A stretch of DNA of 64,000 nucleotides, taken from assembly GCA_902794405.1 (NCBI GenBank), contig CADBHI010000002.1:16692-80691 (forward strand). Direction: 5' to 3'. This DNA is from an uncultured Prevotellaceae bacterium. GTDB lineage: Bacteria > Bacteroidota > Bacteroidia > Bacteroidales > Bacteroidaceae. Position numbers and translations under genes: made by a program. This document shows, piece by piece, positions 27,160 through 35,539 of the stretch (position 1 is its first letter; each line of letters starts with the position of its first letter). The notes beneath the pieces were generated by a model, which was not told the DNA's origin, made no database searches, and saw only the letters and a program-made list of their open reading frames with translations.

Positions 27160-28214
27160 CTGTTGCCTGATAAGATGTTCTTGAGTTTTGGAAAATATTT
27201 CGCTAATACCAGATAAAAGAGTAAACTTGCTGCTGTGGCAATGATTATACAGACGATGTAGAGCATAATGTGTGTCGTGTCAGAAGCCGTTGCAAACTTT
27301 GTTGCGCAGATCTTTCGGAGAACGACCACGATAGGGTAGTGGACGGCGAACACGATGAAGGCGGTGTTAGGTAGTAGGCTATTGGAATAGCCTCTGCTGG
27401 CACAGGTATCGGCCAATAACAGAAGGATAGGAATATTGAAGATGAGGGCCAGCCGATGAGCCTGCAGATTCATTGATGTTCCATATATGGTATGCATGCC
27501 AATATCAGCAATGGCGAACAGAACGAAACAGACGATGAACCATTTCTTGTTCTCGGAAACGAGCTTTAATGGGTTTACGTCATGAATGGAGAAGTAGGCA
27601 CCAAGGCTGAAAAAGAGAATGGTCTGGGGAATAAACGCATTGTGGTAGGCCAGCATCCACCAGATGGCCACGATGAACAGGAAGAGCTCTCTCGCGTACA
27701 TTATTATATAATAGAAGATAGGGGAAAAGAGGCATATTATGAGCAGGTTGCGGATATACCAAAACGGACATAGGAGCGGAACGAAGTTGCCGTCGTCGTA
27801 GGATCCTCTGTCCCAGAACAAACGCAGATAATCCATCAGACCGTAGTCGGCGATGCTTTTGTAGTTGATGTCCTGCGGGTAGCCTGCGGCAAAGGCAACG
27901 AGGTAGAATGACAATAAGATGGCGTTCCAAAGAAGATAAGGTATCAACAGCGTATGGAATCGTGTCTCCAACTTCTGTTTGTAGCTTTTCTTGCTTAGGA
28001 AGAAAAGGTAGCCAGAAATAAAGAAAAAACCAGGAACACCTGTCTCTCCAATCCATAATGAGAAAGGGTAAATAACTTTAAAATAGCTATTATGATCCCC
28101 TTCCAATCTCACCACAGAATAGCAATGTAGCAAGATAATAAAAAATATCAGTGGAAAGCGCAGCCAGGTGATGGCGGCAGATAACTTTTGTTTGTATAGT
28201 TTATTGTATTCCAT
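27156..28214 (-). CDS. Acyltransferase-3 (OafA-like) membrane protein
   Basis: 352 residues from ATG 28214 (MEYNKLYKQKLSAAITWLRF). The open frame extends further upstream, but that part overlaps the GT4 gene and has no similarity, so it is rejected. LIFFIILLHCYS holds the catalytic His and PGFFFISGYLFF the end of TM2; about ten hydrophobic helices follow. Overlaps the GT4 gene upstream by 14 bp and the SGNH gene downstream by 4 bp. Confidence 0.87.
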   Translation of the reverse strand: MEYNKLYKQKLSAAITWLRFPLIFFIILLHCYSVVRLEGDHNSYFKVIYPFSLWIGETGVPGFFFISGYLFFLSKKSYKQKLETRFHTLLIPYLLWNAILLSFYLVAFAAGYPQDINYKSIADYGLMDYLRLFWDRGSYDDGNFVPLLCPFWYIRNLLIICLFSPIFYYIIMYARELFLFIVAIWWMLAYHNAFIPQTILFFSLGAYFSIHDVNPLKLVSENKKWFIVCFVLFAIADIGMHTIYGTSMNLQAHRLALIFNIPILLLLADTCASRGYSNSLLPNTAFIVFAVHYPIVVVLRKICATKFATASDTTHIMLYIVCIIIATAASLLFYLVLAKYFPKLKNILSGNR

Positions 28215-29382
28215 CTTCCAGAGCTTTAAAGAAGTTCTTAGCGTACGTTTCCTTATCGAACAGCTTGGAACGCTCCAATGATGCCTCCGCCATCTGTTTC
28301 CGCTTTTCCGGATGTTGGTAGAGGTCAAGGATAGCTGAGGCAAGGTTATCGACGATATTGTTCCTTTCCACAATTGTTGCAACTCCTTCGCAGATTTCAG
28401 GAATACCGCCGCTACGGGTGGTAATGAGTGGTAATCCTGCTGCCATAGCCTCGACGACGGTAAGTCCAAAAGGCTCTTCCCACATGGATGAAACAACTGC
28501 AATGTCAGCCATTTTCAAATAGGATGGGATTTCTTTGTAGTCCACAAAGCCAGTGAATACAATTTTGTCCTTAATTGACTCTGTGGCCTTTATCAGTTCT
28601 TCAATAAATGGGGTGGGGTGTTTGTCCTTCCCATAAGCACTGGCGCCGACAATGAGCAATTTCCAGTTAGGGATGTCTCTGAGAATTGAAATGGCATGAA
28701 TTAGTTCCATGATGCCTTTCTCCTTGGTAAGTCGTCCGCTAAATACAATAACAAAATCTTTATCATTTAGTCCAACTTTGTTTCTGGATACGGGTTGAGC
28801 ATTATAGAAACAATTAGTATCAATGCCATTAAGTACAGTCTGGCTCTTTCCATCTTTAGGGTTAATAGTCTTAACTTGTTCAGAAATGTATTCAGAGGTG
28901 TTAATGATGCATGATAGAGAATCGTATATTTCCTGATAATGACTTGTTTTGTTGTTTAAGTAGTCGTTCTCTTGATGGACGACAAATTTTGCCTGTACTT
29001 TATCTTTTAGTTTGAGAGCGTATCCAGGTCGATTTTCGATGATAATTGCGTCATATGATTGTTGGCGCAGATGTTTCATCGCTTGTTCAAAGAAGTATTC
29101 TACAGTATAGTGATAATATTCATCACCACCTCTTTTTCGCAAATAGAGATTTTTACATAGTTTGGCCCAGAGACTGGTCGTGTCAATATACCGATAGTGA
29201 TTGACGTCTGACTTCAGAGCAGGATGCCCTTTCACCTTTGGATGTTTAACACTGTAAATTGTGATGTCGTGCAAATGATGAACGTCATTGTACTCCAAAC
29301 AAAAGTCAATCAGATTTTCTACTGCTCCACCTTGAACAGCAGGAACAGGCAGAATGCCGGATGTAAGTATGGCTATTTTCAT
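28201..29382 (-). CDS. Glycosyltransferase family 4 (WaaG/RfaB-like)
   Basis: 393-residue GT4 of a different subgroup from the paralogue array: N-terminus ILPVPAVQGGAVENLIDFCL (GGA-x-E loop), donor half FVIVFSGRLTKEKGIMELI, E-x7-E signature EPFGLTVVEAMAAG, then LPLITTRSGGIPEIC. Second gene of a four-gene leftward operon with the fucosyltransferase-like gene, an acyltransferase and the SGNH protein. Confidence 0.92.
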   Translation of the reverse strand: MKIAILTSGILPVPAVQGGAVENLIDFCLEYNDVHHLHDITIYSVKHPKVKGHPALKSDVNHYRYIDTTSLWAKLCKNLYLRKRGGDEYYHYTVEYFFEQAMKHLRQQSYDAIIIENRPGYALKLKDKVQAKFVVHQENDYLNNKTSHYQEIYDSLSCIINTSEYISEQVKTINPKDGKSQTVLNGIDTNCFYNAQPVSRNKVGLNDKDFVIVFSGRLTKEKGIMELIHAISILRDIPNWKLLIVGASAYGKDKHPTPFIEELIKATESIKDKIVFTGFVDYKEIPSYLKMADIAVVSSMWEEPFGLTVVEAMAAGLPLITTRSGGIPEICEGVATIVERNNIVDNLASAILDLYQHPEKRKQMAEASLERSKLFDKETYAKNFFKALEDGIQ

Positions 29383-29419
29383 AAAAGGATAATAGTTAAA
29401 ATAGTGCCATGGAGAAATA

Positions 29420-30277
29420 CTAATCAGTCAACTTCTGTGTCCAAAACTCTTCTGTGCTTTCGCCGCTTTTGAAATGGAAGAAATCGGTTACAATGGAAAA
29501 ACACTTATCAGTGAAGGATTGGTCTTTACTCTTGATAAAGGAAAGAGGAACTTCACCGATAAATGATGCCCATCGACTATAGGTACTCCATGGTCCGATA
29601 ATTCTATCGCATAGTGAAAGCGTGTATAAGTCAAGAATATCTCCAGATGGCTCTTTTCCGAAACGGTAGCATTTGCAGCCGTCAAAGATGTCAACAGGGA
29701 AAGCCTCATTACTACTGATGAAGAAAGCGACCTGTTTATTGGCATAGAGAGCTTGAATCTTTAGCATGAACTGATGGAACTCTTCCAATGTATAGTAATA
29801 TCGACCGTCAAAGAATGTTTTATAGTCGCCGTGTCGGATGTGAACACCTATAACCAAATCTGCATCTTTTCGTATGTTGCTTACCATTAGTTCAGCCTTG
29901 TCTGTTATTTCTTTTCTTGGTTGGAAAATATGCTGTAGTTCTTTTTTCGTCTGTTTAAGATAACGTGTGTCATCCATTGTAAGCCAGCCTTTTTTGAAAC
30001 CGAGGAATTTAAATGCCTTATCCCATGTTTTGTTATGGGTCACCTTCCATGTTAGACCTTTATAATTATTCCATCCGTTATCACGCTCTAGATACCACTT
30101 ATGGTAGAGTGGGAAATAGATGAAGGGACAGTGCAGCAGATTCGGAAAGTCCTCGATTGTCCAGTCGTAAAAAAGAATGGCCATTTTCTTCCGTTCTGCG
30201 ACACATTGGGCTACAGATGCTACATAGGTCCACAACCTATTGCATGTTTGTCCGGGGGCATCACAAATAATCCTCAT
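29420..30277 (-). CDS. Fucosyltransferase-like glycosyltransferase (HxRxGD motif)
   Basis: 285 residues. The segment LVIGVHIRHGDYKTF (near residue 145) matches the GDP-fucose binding HxRRGDY motif of GT11, GT23 and related fucosyltransferases, with His in place of the second Arg. The N-terminus ICDAPGQTCNRLWTYVASVA resembles the G-x2-x-N-RL opening of the same superfamily, and ISSNEAFP and DLYTLSLCDRIIGPWSTYSR its later blocks. It lies first in the leftward operon behind a good promoter. Donor is inferred, not shown. Confidence 0.7.
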   Translation of the reverse strand: MRIICDAPGQTCNRLWTYVASVAQCVAERKKMAILFYDWTIEDFPNLLHCPFIYFPLYHKWYLERDNGWNNYKGLTWKVTHNKTWDKAFKFLGFKKGWLTMDDTRYLKQTKKELQHIFQPRKEITDKAELMVSNIRKDADLVIGVHIRHGDYKTFFDGRYYYTLEEFHQFMLKIQALYANKQVAFFISSNEAFPVDIFDGCKCYRFGKEPSGDILDLYTLSLCDRIIGPWSTYSRWASFIGEVPLSFIKSKDQSFTDKCFSIVTDFFHFKSGESTEEFWTQKLTD

Positions 30278-30297
30278 AAAGTGTATTGTTTATTGTG

Positions 30298-30328
30298 CAA
30301 AGATACATAGTTTTTTAATGAAATGCAA
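30298..30328 (-). promoter_or_regulatory. Promoter of the fucosyltransferase-GT4-acyltransferase-SGNH operon
   Basis: Minus strand TTG (30326-30328), 20 bases, TATCTTTG (30298-30305), ending 20 bases before the ATG at 30277. Confidence 0.6.
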
Positions 30329-30378
30329 GTATTATATCTTATATTTTATCATTATTCCTTTTTTTTTCAAAAAAGTTG

Positions 30379-30386
30379 TATCTTTG
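30379..30386 (+). promoter_or_regulatory. -7 box of the 30409 acyltransferase gene
   Basis: TATCTTTG, exact to TAnnTTTG, 22 bases before the GTG start; back to back with the 30298-30328 promoter. Confidence 0.5.
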
Positions 30387-30408
30387 CAGTGACAAATATT
30401 GAAACATT

Positions 30409-31443
30409 GTGAAACGAAGTTCATATCTGGATGTTGTGAAAGGTTTGGCCATTATTATGGTAGTGTTTACTCACTCAATTCAATGGGGGAGTGGAAGCTC
30501 CTTTTATAATGAGTGTCTCTATTTTGATGATCAGCTGTTTAAGTTTGTTTATGGATTCCACATGCCATTGTTTATGATAGTTAGTGGCTACCTGTTTTGG
30601 GGCACAATATGTCGTCATAAGCCTATGGAGGTCGCGATGTCAAGACTCAGGGCTTTGTTGCTGCCTATTGTTACGTGCCAGACTATATATCTTATCATTC
30701 TATCAGTACTGGGAATGACGGTTCTTTCAATGGGATGGCTATATTCTTATGGTAGTGCCTTGTGGTTTTTGCGGAGTGTCTTGGGGTGTAGCTTCATGTT
30801 GCTTGTTGGTCATGTCTTGTTAAAAGATTCGCTATTATTCCATGTCGTGGTATGGGCGTTGTTGCTGTTAATCCCTGCTGAGCGGCTCAGTGGGTTACAT
30901 GTATTTATGTATCCCTATTTTGTTTTTGGGTATTATTGGAATAAGTTGAATGGTAAGGAGCGGTACCGTAGCTTTTCTGGTTTAAAGAAAATCTCTGTTT
31001 TAATGGCATCGTTTGGACTCTACATGGTTTTGCTGTGTGGGACTTTTGACAGTCCGGAACGGTCGGTATATATTATGGGAATGAGTTTGCAAGGACGTTC
31101 TTCCGTTTGGATTCAATTAATCATAGATTTATTGCGCTATATCTATGGTGGCTTAGGAATTATCATGACAATGATAACGGTGGACTTGTGTTTTGCGGGG
31201 CGACAGTTCTCGTCAGACCGTAATCTTCAACATTGGATAGTTTTGTTAGGACGGAATACACTAGGTATTTATATTTTTAATTTTTTTACAACCCAACTAT
31301 TGCTGTTGCTGCCTTTTAATGGCCATTACTTCTATATGGCATCCATTGCTGAAACGATTGTAATGCTCATTGGGGCAATGGCCGTGATATGGCTAGTACG
31401 TAGAACTTTTATTACGAGATTGTTGTTTTTAGGAGAAAAATGA
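30409..31443 (+). CDS. Acyltransferase-3 (OafA-like) membrane protein
   Basis: 344 residues starting at GTG (KRSSYLDVVKGLAIIMVVFT). The motif VVFTHSIQWG has the catalytic His; MPLFMIVSGYLFWG ends TM2; LGRNTLGIYIFNFF is the late family motif. About ten transmembrane helices. Single gene, divergent from the fucosyltransferase operon and convergent with wzx. Fourth complete acyltransferase-3 gene in 11 kb, suggesting extensive O-acylation of the surface glycan. Confidence 0.87.
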   Translation: MKRSSYLDVVKGLAIIMVVFTHSIQWGSGSSFYNECLYFDDQLFKFVYGFHMPLFMIVSGYLFWGTICRHKPMEVAMSRLRALLLPIVTCQTIYLIILSVLGMTVLSMGWLYSYGSALWFLRSVLGCSFMLLVGHVLLKDSLLFHVVVWALLLLIPAERLSGLHVFMYPYFVFGYYWNKLNGKERYRSFSGLKKISVLMASFGLYMVLLCGTFDSPERSVYIMGMSLQGRSSVWIQLIIDLLRYIYGGLGIIMTMITVDLCFAGRQFSSDRNLQHWIVLLGRNTLGIYIFNFFTTQLLLLLPFNGHYFYMASIAETIVMLIGAMAVIWLVRRTFITRLLFLGEK

Positions 31444-31496
31444 TATAGAGATTGATTATATTGCCTGTAAATGTCCCTTTATATTTCAAATAAGAT

Positions 31497-33050
31497 TCAA
31501 TATTGTAGAATCTTGTTAGCAATCCTATATAGGACAGGCTTTCGAGCAATAAAGTATTTCATGCCATTGGTTGCGATAAACAATGAGATGCAATACAAAA
31601 AGAGTATAGGTGTATAGGTGATAATGACATAACCAATAAGAGTTATGAAGGTATTGACGTGAGTATCAATGATAGTTATTTTTGTGATAAGGGCTATAAA
31701 AGTGAAGATGAAAAAGGTGAGATAGAAAGGGAGCATACCGCGCCAATAGACAGATACCTTCTGATGTAGTCCTTGACTAAATAGGAAGTAAGGCTTCCAG
31801 AACATGGCGATGAAGAATACACTTATTATCTTTCCGAGCAGAATGCCGATAATGCCGAAGAACGGTGCCAAGCAAAGCGTTACCGTGAGATTCAATGCTA
31901 ATTCCGTCCATGCTGCCCATACGTCCTGATAAAGGCCACAGGCAGATATGTACATCTCTACCACACCGCGAGATAAGAATATGAATAGATTGAAGATTAA
32001 TAAGTACAGGATTATGTCATCCAAAAGATAATCGGCTCCAAGCCAGCACACAATAAACGATTGTGTGAACATGAGCAGGGCAAATATGATGATACCGACA
32101 ATCAAGAAGCGGATGGCCGTCAGTTCCCAAAACACTTTCATCGTATTCTTGTCATTTCCTTCAGCAATGAGGTTACCGATACCGGCATTCATGCCGTCGC
32201 TGAGAATGTTGACCAAGAAATTAAGTTTGTTGGTGATAATAGTATAATTGCCGTAATATGCCACTTGCACAATTGAAACTAACCAACCAACCATAATTTC
32301 ATCGCTACGGTAGAGAATGAAATCCTTGATTCTTTGAACGAATATCTGTCGGGTCTTGTGCAGTACTTCGGGATATTTCTTGAGGTTCTTTTTTCCGTCC
32401 TTAAGATTGATGCGCAACCAAGGATAGAGCTGGCGGATGCGGATGTTGAAGACGATGATGCCAAAAATGGTGAATACCAATCCGACGACGACCCATAGCC
32501 ACAGGTTTCGGTAGTAGTAGGCTAGGAGAATCTGGGTGCTGCTTTGCACGATGCTGATGGTCTGGAAGTAGGCATTGACCAAATACTGCTTTTGATTAGC
32601 ACCGACTAACAACTGTTTGTAGTTGAACACATAGCCTGCCACCGAGGATGCCAGAAAAGAGAAAAAAGCGAAGTATACCAAAGGAAGACCCGTTGTCAGG
32701 CCGTTAAACCACCAGGGGAAGAATAGGCTGGCAATGAGGCCGGCAACACCAATGACAAAACCGATGCAGCGGTATAAGTAGGCCAGCATTGACATGATTA
32801 CGTTGATTTCCTCATGGTTGTCCTCTTGAAGCGGTTTATAGAGAAAATAGACGATGCTGGTGCCGATGCCTAACTCAGCTACACTTAAAAAGCTCATGAT
32901 ATTCATGAGCATACCTGTTAAGCCGATGAATTCTGCTCCAAGGCAGTCAAGAAAAACTTTACGGGAGAAAAATGCCAAGAATAAACCGAGGACGTAGAAC
33001 AGCATCCCCACTTTGATATTCATGACACTTCTATGTACTCGTTCTCCCAT
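31497..33050 (-). CDS. Wzx-type polysaccharide flippase (MATE/MOP superfamily)
   Basis: 517 residues with about 12-14 membrane helices. The N-terminus FFSRKVFLDCLGAEFIGLTG and SVAELGIGTSIVYFLYKPL are the classic opening of Wzx/RfbX proteins from Firmicutes- and Bacteroidetes-type capsule loci. It would flip undecaprenyl-linked repeat units to the periplasm for polymerisation. It lies 36 bp after the 33086 ATPase gene on the same strand, and no separate promoter was found between them, so the two may be co-transcribed. Confidence 0.92.
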   Translation of the reverse strand: MGERVHRSVMNIKVGMLFYVLGLFLAFFSRKVFLDCLGAEFIGLTGMLMNIMSFLSVAELGIGTSIVYFLYKPLQEDNHEEINVIMSMLAYLYRCIGFVIGVAGLIASLFFPWWFNGLTTGLPLVYFAFFSFLASSVAGYVFNYKQLLVGANQKQYLVNAYFQTISIVQSSTQILLAYYYRNLWLWVVVGLVFTIFGIIVFNIRIRQLYPWLRINLKDGKKNLKKYPEVLHKTRQIFVQRIKDFILYRSDEIMVGWLVSIVQVAYYGNYTIITNKLNFLVNILSDGMNAGIGNLIAEGNDKNTMKVFWELTAIRFLIVGIIIFALLMFTQSFIVCWLGADYLLDDIILYLLIFNLFIFLSRGVVEMYISACGLYQDVWAAWTELALNLTVTLCLAPFFGIIGILLGKIISVFFIAMFWKPYFLFSQGLHQKVSVYWRGMLPFYLTFFIFTFIALITKITIIDTHVNTFITLIGYVIITYTPILFLYCISLFIATNGMKYFIARKPVLYRIANKILQY

Positions 33051-33085
33051 ACCAAGTAGTAAATGTTACTAACAATAAAATACAA

Positions 33086-34225
33086 TCAATACATCGTTGC
33101 TAACCATTCTGAAAAGAAAAAGTTGTAGATTTGATACTCATTGTTTGTCTGTGTGACAATGTCGTTCTTTAGTAACATCTTAACAGCAGACTGAACAGAA
33201 CTGGCTGAGTTGAGGTTGTATTTCTTGATGAACTTGGCTGATGTGATATTTTGGGCAATGCCTTCTCTCGCGATGGCTTGTAATACAATCTTTTGTTTTG
33301 GAGGAAGGTTGGCCATCAGGTCCTTGTAGCTCTGCTCTTGTGACATGATAACATTACGTCGCGCCTCGTCAATCATCATGGCTGTGCAGGTCTTTCCAGA
33401 CGGTGTCAGGGCATATAGCTCGTTCATCATCATTTGCACAAACCAGGTGTAACCATCGTATTGAGTCCAAACAGCCTCAATGACTTCCTTGTCAATATGC
33501 TTGTCTCTTTCCTCAAACAGTCTGGTGGCGAACGATGTGTATGTCAAGACAGGTATGGGTTCCAATCCCATGCTGATGGGGCTTTGATAGAAGGGCTTGG
33601 ACGGAGTATTGAACATGTTGCTCATCACATGACGCTTGCTGCCAGAGAAGATGAACTGGGCATGATGACACATCTGGATTTTTGTCCGTAACAATGCTTC
33701 AACATTTTTCTCTGCATATTCGCTGATTTGCTGAAATTCGTCAATGGCGATAATACATGGTTTGTCAGCTTCTTCAATATAGGCGAATATCTCATCAAGG
33801 GATGTCTGGGGGGCTTGTATGTCACCTAACCCTAAGTCAAAAGATGGCTCACCAGTCATAGAATCAAGCTTGAAACCAATACGGAACGAGCTGATGATCT
33901 GAAAGAACTTCTCTTTCCACAAGGTGGATTGTGGCTTTAGCTGAGCATAGATTTCTTTCCCTAAGGTATAGACAAACTCGGCTAATGAGGTGGTGGCATA
34001 GATGTCAATGAAGAATACATAATACTGCTCTTTGATATCTGACTGATTGAAGAAATGTTGAATCAGACCGGACTTGCCAATACGTCGGGGGGAAATGAGT
34101 GCAACGTCTCTGCCATTCTGTATTTGCTTCCTGAGGAATGTGGTCTCTTCAGACCTGTCACAGAAATACTTGTCTGATACGTATTTGCCAACAATAAAAG
34201 GATTAAATAATTCTAACTCTCTCAT
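33086..34225 (-). CDS. Orphan AAA-type ATPase with C-terminal winged helix
   Basis: 379 residues. Walker A SPRRIGKSG (residues 45-53), Walker B CIIAIDEFQQI (near 155) and a sensor-like FIFSGSKRHVM. The C-terminal 80 residues (LQAIAREG, then YNLNSASSVQSAVKMLLKND) look like a winged-helix domain. This is the archaeal-ATPase-like family common in Bacteroidales; function unknown. Unlike the 24801 protein it has no nuclease-like tail. It is the only non-glycan gene between wzx and the exopolysaccharide operon and has its own strong promoter. Confidence 0.82.
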   Translation of the reverse strand: MRELELFNPFIVGKYVSDKYFCDRSEETTFLRKQIQNGRDVALISPRRIGKSGLIQHFFNQSDIKEQYYVFFIDIYATTSLAEFVYTLGKEIYAQLKPQSTLWKEKFFQIISSFRIGFKLDSMTGEPSFDLGLGDIQAPQTSLDEIFAYIEEADKPCIIAIDEFQQISEYAEKNVEALLRTKIQMCHHAQFIFSGSKRHVMSNMFNTPSKPFYQSPISMGLEPIPVLTYTSFATRLFEERDKHIDKEVIEAVWTQYDGYTWFVQMMMNELYALTPSGKTCTAMMIDEARRNVIMSQEQSYKDLMANLPPKQKIVLQAIAREGIAQNITSAKFIKKYNLNSASSVQSAVKMLLKNDIVTQTNNEYQIYNFFFSEWLATMY

Positions 34226-34243
34226 GCCTCCGACTTTTTATTG

Positions 34244-34275
34244 CAAATATAATAATTATTGTTGTAATAAACAAA
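34244..34275 (-). promoter_or_regulatory. Promoter of the 33086 ATPase (and probably wzx)
   Basis: Minus strand TTTG (34272-34275), 20 bases, TATATTTG (34244-34251), 18 bases before the ATG at 34225. Full consensus match. Confidence 0.7.
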
Positions 34276-34323
34276 GAGATTCGTTATTCTTAGTTTTGTT
34301 TAACAGTTGAAAATCAATGAATG

Positions 34324-35529
34324 CTATTTGCTGTTATGGGTGGTATGTAAGAAGTCGGTATTCTTACGGTCCATGTGGAGGAGGTTCTTGAGCATACGGA
34401 GCACAAGGCCAGGAATGGCAAGTACCTTGCCAAAGAGAGAACGGGAACGGAGCTGAGCTGGAATGGCAATAATCAATGCAATAGCAAGGGCAAATAAAAG
34501 CCACCACCACTTGGCACACCAATCGGGAACGAGAACCGTCATCAATATAGCAAAGAAGGTCAGTACCACTATCAAAATTGAGCGGGGGATGAGTGCTTGC
34601 TGGATTGTTTTATCAATGAAATTAAGATTGCCATGAATAAATGCATTGGGAATCTGGGGTAACTGGCGAAGCAGACTCTGAATCTGAGCTGTCATCCAGC
34701 GCATGCGCTGACGTTGGAAATTGTCTTTGTTGCTGACTTTCTCGTCAAAGACGTGAATCTCTGCTGCATATTTAATGAAAATTCCTTGTCTTAGCAATAA
34801 GGCTTCCATTTCACGGTCTTCGCCAGCCGTGCTAAGCTGGAAGACATTCTTCTTGAACAACTCGTAGTCGAAACACATACCAGAACCGATGAGTGCCGAG
34901 GAGAGGCCGAGGCGATTGTGGGCTTTGCGGAAAATGGTGTTGTTGATTTCCTCACTGGCTCCGTCGAGCATGGCCACATCGTTATTGGAATTCTTGGCAC
35001 AGCGGTGACATTGGATGGCATCATAACCGGCATTACAAAGGATGTTGAGATTGTGCAGAAAATCTTCCTGTACGACATTGTCTGCATCAAGAACCACTAT
35101 ATTATCAAAATCCCCTTCAATTGTTTTCCCTCCGTCTTCCACCGTCTGAATGGCATGTTGCATAGCCTTGGCTTTTGAACTTTTTTCAAAGACTGGGGTT
35201 AAAACAGTAATGGAGTAAGTACGCAATTGCTCGTTCGTCTCGTCTTTCATGTGGTCAGAGATAACAACCAACTGGTATTTGTCTTTTGGATATTTTTGAT
35301 ATAGGAACTTATCAATAGAATTAAGAATGACTGCGTCTTCATTATAAGCTGGGTAGAGTATCAGAAATCTACGTTCCTTATAAAGGCTTAGTGACTTTGC
35401 ATGGGTTGATGCAAAGTCGTCCTTCTCGTAAAATAGAGAAATGATAGCGAAAAAGACAACATAGGAGACCGATGCTGCCATGATGCACCATATCGTAATC
35501 TCAATTATATGTAAGAAAGTCCAAAACAT
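34324..35529 (-). CDS. Membrane GT2 glycosyltransferase (cellulose-synthase-like topology)
   Basis: 401 residues with one N-terminal helix (TIWCIMAASVSYVVFFAIIS), a cytoplasmic GT2 domain and two or three C-terminal helices. The catalytic series is complete: YPAYNEDAVIL, VVLDADNVV (D-x-D), TAGEDREMEAL (TED-type base) and QRMRW (Q-x-x-R-W). This is the layout of processive or lipid-linked GT2 enzymes. Last gene of the exopolysaccharide operon, 10 bp after a paralogue that lacks two of these motifs. Confidence 0.88.
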   Translation of the reverse strand: MFWTFLHIIEITIWCIMAASVSYVVFFAIISLFYEKDDFASTHAKSLSLYKERRFLILYPAYNEDAVILNSIDKFLYQKYPKDKYQLVVISDHMKDETNEQLRTYSITVLTPVFEKSSKAKAMQHAIQTVEDGGKTIEGDFDNIVVLDADNVVQEDFLHNLNILCNAGYDAIQCHRCAKNSNNDVAMLDGASEEINNTIFRKAHNRLGLSSALIGSGMCFDYELFKKNVFQLSTAGEDREMEALLLRQGIFIKYAAEIHVFDEKVSNKDNFQRQRMRWMTAQIQSLLRQLPQIPNAFIHGNLNFIDKTIQQALIPRSILIVVLTFFAILMTVLVPDWCAKWWWLLFALAIALIIAIPAQLRSRSLFGKVLAIPGLVLRMLKNLLHMDRKNTDFLHTTHNSK

Positions 35530-35539
35530 AGGCGAAATA

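Noticed and set aside
27580-28056. 158-residue frame on the minus strand inside the acyltransferase gene
   Set aside because: Shadow frame; the acyltransferase reading has membrane helices and family motifs.
28214-28502. N-terminal extension of the 27156 acyltransferase
   Set aside because: It overlaps the GT4 gene out of frame and shows no membrane or family sequence; the ATG at 28214 gives a normal start.
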